Shown here: positions 62,484-64,000 of the stretch, one piece after another
Position numbering within the stretch: position 1 is the stretch's first letter
How the letters are laid out: each line of letters starts with the position of its first letter
Assembly: GCF_042684645.1 (NCBI RefSeq)
Contig: NZ_JBHULV010000024.1
Span: forward strand, 1 to 64,000
Length of the DNA stretch: 64,000 nucleotides
Reading direction: 5' to 3'
From: Pseudopedobacter alpinus
GTDB taxonomy: Bacteria; Bacteroidota; Bacteroidia; Sphingobacteriales; Sphingobacteriaceae
The notes under the pieces: generated by a model
What the model saw: only the letters and a program-made list of their open reading frames with translations
Databases searched by the model: none
Told to the model about the DNA's origin: nothing
Made by a program: the position numbers and the translations under genes

Positions 62484-63108
62484 GATAGCTTTAGCTGATG
62501 ATCACAAACTTTTTAGAAGTGGCTTAGTGGCTTTATTAAAAGATTTACCAGCGTTTGAAATTATTTATGAAGCCAATGATGGGAAAGAATTATTAGAAAA
62601 AATAGAAGGAAAAATAAAACCAGACATTTTATTATTGGACATTAAAATGCCAAATGTTGATGGATTTGAGGTAATTACAAAGCTTAAAACAGATTATCCA
62701 TTAATTAAAATCATTGTTTTATCTATGTTCTCTGATGAAACTACAGTTATGAAAATGATTAAAGCAGGTGTAGAAGGCTATATTTTAAAGGATGCCAACC
62801 AGCAAGAATTTATTGAAGGGATAGCGGCAGTGGCAAAAGACGATGTTTATTACTCAAAATATATTAATAAAGTAATACAAAAAAGCTTTGTACAAAAACC
62901 AAGTATTGGTGTTAAACTAAGTGCTAATGAATCCATTTTTTTAAAACTACTATGCCAGCAATTGAGCAATAAAGAAATTGCAGATAAAATGTGTTTAAGC
63001 GTGAGAACCATTGACGGTTACAGAGACCAACTTTTTTACAAGTTAAATGTAAAAAGCAGGGTTGGATTAGTGTTATATGCAATAAAAAATAAAATTGTAG
63101 AAATATAA
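62470..63108 (+). CDS. NarL/LuxR response regulator
   Basis: A 212-residue response regulator. The receiver domain (residues 1-120) has LADDHKLF, the phospho-acceptor Asp57 in LLLDIKMPNVDG, and the Lys in YILKDANQQEF. The C-terminal LuxR helix-turn-helix reads LSANESIFLKLLCQQLSNKEIADKMCLSVRTIDGYRDQLFYKLNV. The 14-base overlap with the kinase gene identifies the cognate pair. Targets may include the locus itself or the divergent genes. Confidence 0.93.
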   Translation: MKKIKIALADDHKLFRSGLVALLKDLPAFEIIYEANDGKELLEKIEGKIKPDILLLDIKMPNVDGFEVITKLKTDYPLIKIIVLSMFSDETTVMKMIKAGVEGYILKDANQQEFIEGIAAVAKDDVYYSKYINKVIQKSFVQKPSIGVKLSANESIFLKLLCQQLSNKEIADKMCLSVRTIDGYRDQLFYKLNVKSRVGLVLYAIKNKIVEI

Positions 63109-63204
63109 ATATATTATCCATTTAGATTATATATCAATAAAAGAAAATAGTTTTTTTCTATATCACTATCAGAACATACAATTACTTTTTTATAACTAAA
63201 AATA

Positions 63205-63212
63205 TAAATTTG
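63205..63212 (+). promoter_or_regulatory. -7 element of the peroxiredoxin promoter
   Basis: TAAATTTG matches TAnnTTTG, about 33 bases before the ATG at 63245. No convincing -33 TTG was found, so this is a partial match. Confidence 0.45.
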
Positions 63213-63244
63213 CACCACAAAACAAATTAAAAAAAATAGAGCAA

Positions 63245-63787
63245 ATGATTGGTATAGGAGAAAAATTTCCAGAGTTTAAAAAATTAGCAGTAGTAAGTTT
63301 AGAAAAAGGTAAAGAATTTGAAGAAATAGATTCTTCTTCTTTAATTAACTTAGATAATAAATGGACAGTTATGTTTTGGTGGCCAAAAGATTTCACTTTT
63401 GTTTGCCCAACAGAAATTGCAGAATTTAATAATAATTACAGCGAATTTAGAGACAGAGATACTACTTTAATTGGCGCTTCTACAGATTCTGAGTTTGTTC
63501 ACTTAGCTTGGAGAAATAACCACGATGATTTAAGAGGTTTAAAATTTCCAATGTTAGCCGATACTTCAAAATCTTTAGCAGAAGATTTAGGTATTTTAGT
63601 AGCAGGTGAAAAAGTAGCTTACAGAGCAACATTTATTATAGACCCACAAGGAGTTATCCGTTGGGTATGTGTAAATGATTTGAATGTTGGACGTAATGTT
63701 AAAGAAGTTTTACGTGTATTAGACGGCTTACAAACAGACGAACTTTGCCCATGCAACTGGGAAAAAGGACAAGAAACTTTATCTTAA
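63245..63787 (+). CDS. Peroxiredoxin (AhpC/Prx1-like)
   Basis: A 180-residue thiol peroxidase. The peroxidatic Cys lies in KDFTFVCPTEIAEFN near residue 57, within the P-x-x-x-T/S-x-x-C pattern altered to WPKDFTFVC. The resolving-type Cys pair is in TDELCPCNWEKGQE near the C-terminus. It reduces peroxides in the cytoplasm. Its neighbour downstream is probably an AhpD-like alkylhydroperoxidase, so the two may form a peroxide defence pair, although a terminator lies between them. Confidence 0.92.
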   Translation: MIGIGEKFPEFKKLAVVSLEKGKEFEEIDSSSLINLDNKWTVMFWWPKDFTFVCPTEIAEFNNNYSEFRDRDTTLIGASTDSEFVHLAWRNNHDDLRGLKFPMLADTSKSLAEDLGILVAGEKVAYRATFIIDPQGVIRWVCVNDLNVGRNVKEVLRVLDGLQTDELCPCNWEKGQETLS

Positions 63788-63793
63788 GATCAT

Positions 63794-63827
63794 AAAAAAG
63801 CCTCTTAAGTTATAAGAGGCTTTTTTT
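63794..63827 (+). terminator. Terminator after the peroxiredoxin gene
   Basis: The perfect stem GCCTCTTA with TAAGAGGC around a five-base loop is flanked by six A and seven T. It ends the peroxiredoxin transcript. Confidence 0.9.
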
Positions 63828-63866
63828 ATGAATAATAATTTTTATAAATAATTGATAATCAATAAC

Positions 63867-64000
63867 ATGAATATTTCAGAGACTACGCAAGAAGTTTTAG
63901 CCATATTTGGCGAAACAGAAATAAATAACAAAGCCCTAACTTTACTAAATGCTACAGATTTTAAATATTTAAAAGATTTAAAATTAAATTTCAACAGCAC
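63867..64000 (+). CDS. 5' part of a probable AhpD-like gene (truncated by window)
   Basis: An open frame from ATG 63867 runs off the end of the window after 44 codons. It begins MNISETTQEVLAIFGETEIN and has DFKYLKDLKLNFNS near the end. The FKYLKDLKLN-type segment resembles the region before the active site in Bacteroidota alkylhydroperoxidase/carboxymuconolactone decarboxylase proteins that follow peroxiredoxin genes. The catalytic Cys pair would lie beyond the window. Confidence 0.5.
   Translation, partial: MNISETTQEVLAIFGETEINNKALTLLNATDFKYLKDLKLNFNS

Noticed and set aside
1..64000. tRNA, rRNA, transposase, integrase or phage genes
   Set aside because: No T-loop-like tRNA motifs, rRNA segments or mobile-element proteins were recognised on reading both strands; a tRNA and covariance-model scan would be needed to be certain.

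Overview
The window looks like a chromosomal segment of a Bacteroidota bacterium, most likely Sphingobacteriaceae (Pedobacter-like). The DNA is AT-rich. Start codons mostly lack Shine-Dalgarno sequences. Promoters fit the Bacteroidota TTG / TAnnTTTG pattern where they can be read. Gene content also fits: a large SecA, CstA, a class II (NrdJ) ribonucleotide reductase, a type IX secretion-like C-terminal domain, PAS-rich kinases with an HNLR-type H-box, and DUF5808, YetF and YdeI-CDGSH proteins. No rRNA, tRNA, transposase, integrase, phage gene or CRISPR array was seen.

Layout. 0.1-3.2 kb: PAS sensor kinase plus a single-domain response regulator. 3.2-8.2 kb: cstA and small envelope or enzymatic genes (lipoprotein, GNAT, patatin, cupin, secreted repeat protein). 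8.5-13.4 kb: secA-SPOR-M20 peptidase operon. 13.9-16.2 kb: a second kinase/regulator module paralogous to the first. 16.6-18.9 kb: SDR-DoxX-AraC operon. 19.1-24.5 kb: threonine operon thrA-thrB-thrC behind a threonine-rich leader peptide and a transcription attenuator. 24.6-25.4 kb: miaE and DUF5808. 25.5-35.3 kb: cell-surface cluster with a small T9SS-type protein, a 1501-aa fibre-like protein containing 34 exact 26-aa repeats, a 1026-aa multidomain adhesin-like protein, a decayed lipoprotein gene and an outer-membrane barrel. 35.5-39.5 kb: xylose catabolism (xylA, xylB) with a divergent LacI regulator and shared operator. 39.9-43.3 kb: nrdJ. 43.4-44.2 kb: HepT/MntA-type toxin-antitoxin pair. 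44.3-48.9 kb: yicC-gmk-mscS-nadD operon. 49-53.8 kb: rimM, trmD, a glycosyltransferase/DUF2304 pair and rplS. 53.8-59.2 kb: MscS channel, phosphodiester glycosidase, YetF with zinc ribbon, MBOAT acyltransferase with SGNH partner. 59.2-63.1 kb: a poorly characterised signalling locus (STAS-like/LuxR regulator, unknown proteins, NarL-type two-component system). 63.2 kb to end: peroxiredoxin and the start of a probable AhpD-like gene.

The best leads beyond ordinary genes are the thr attenuator, the 34 x 78 bp tandem array in the surface cluster with a duplication offset of exactly half the array, two families of structured interspersed repeats (one copy each directly 5' of thrB and trmD), a xyl operator overlapping both divergent promoters, nested inverted repeats with DnaA-box-like ends upstream of nrdJ, and the 59-63 kb signalling locus. 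All family assignments were made by reading the sequence. No database search was run.
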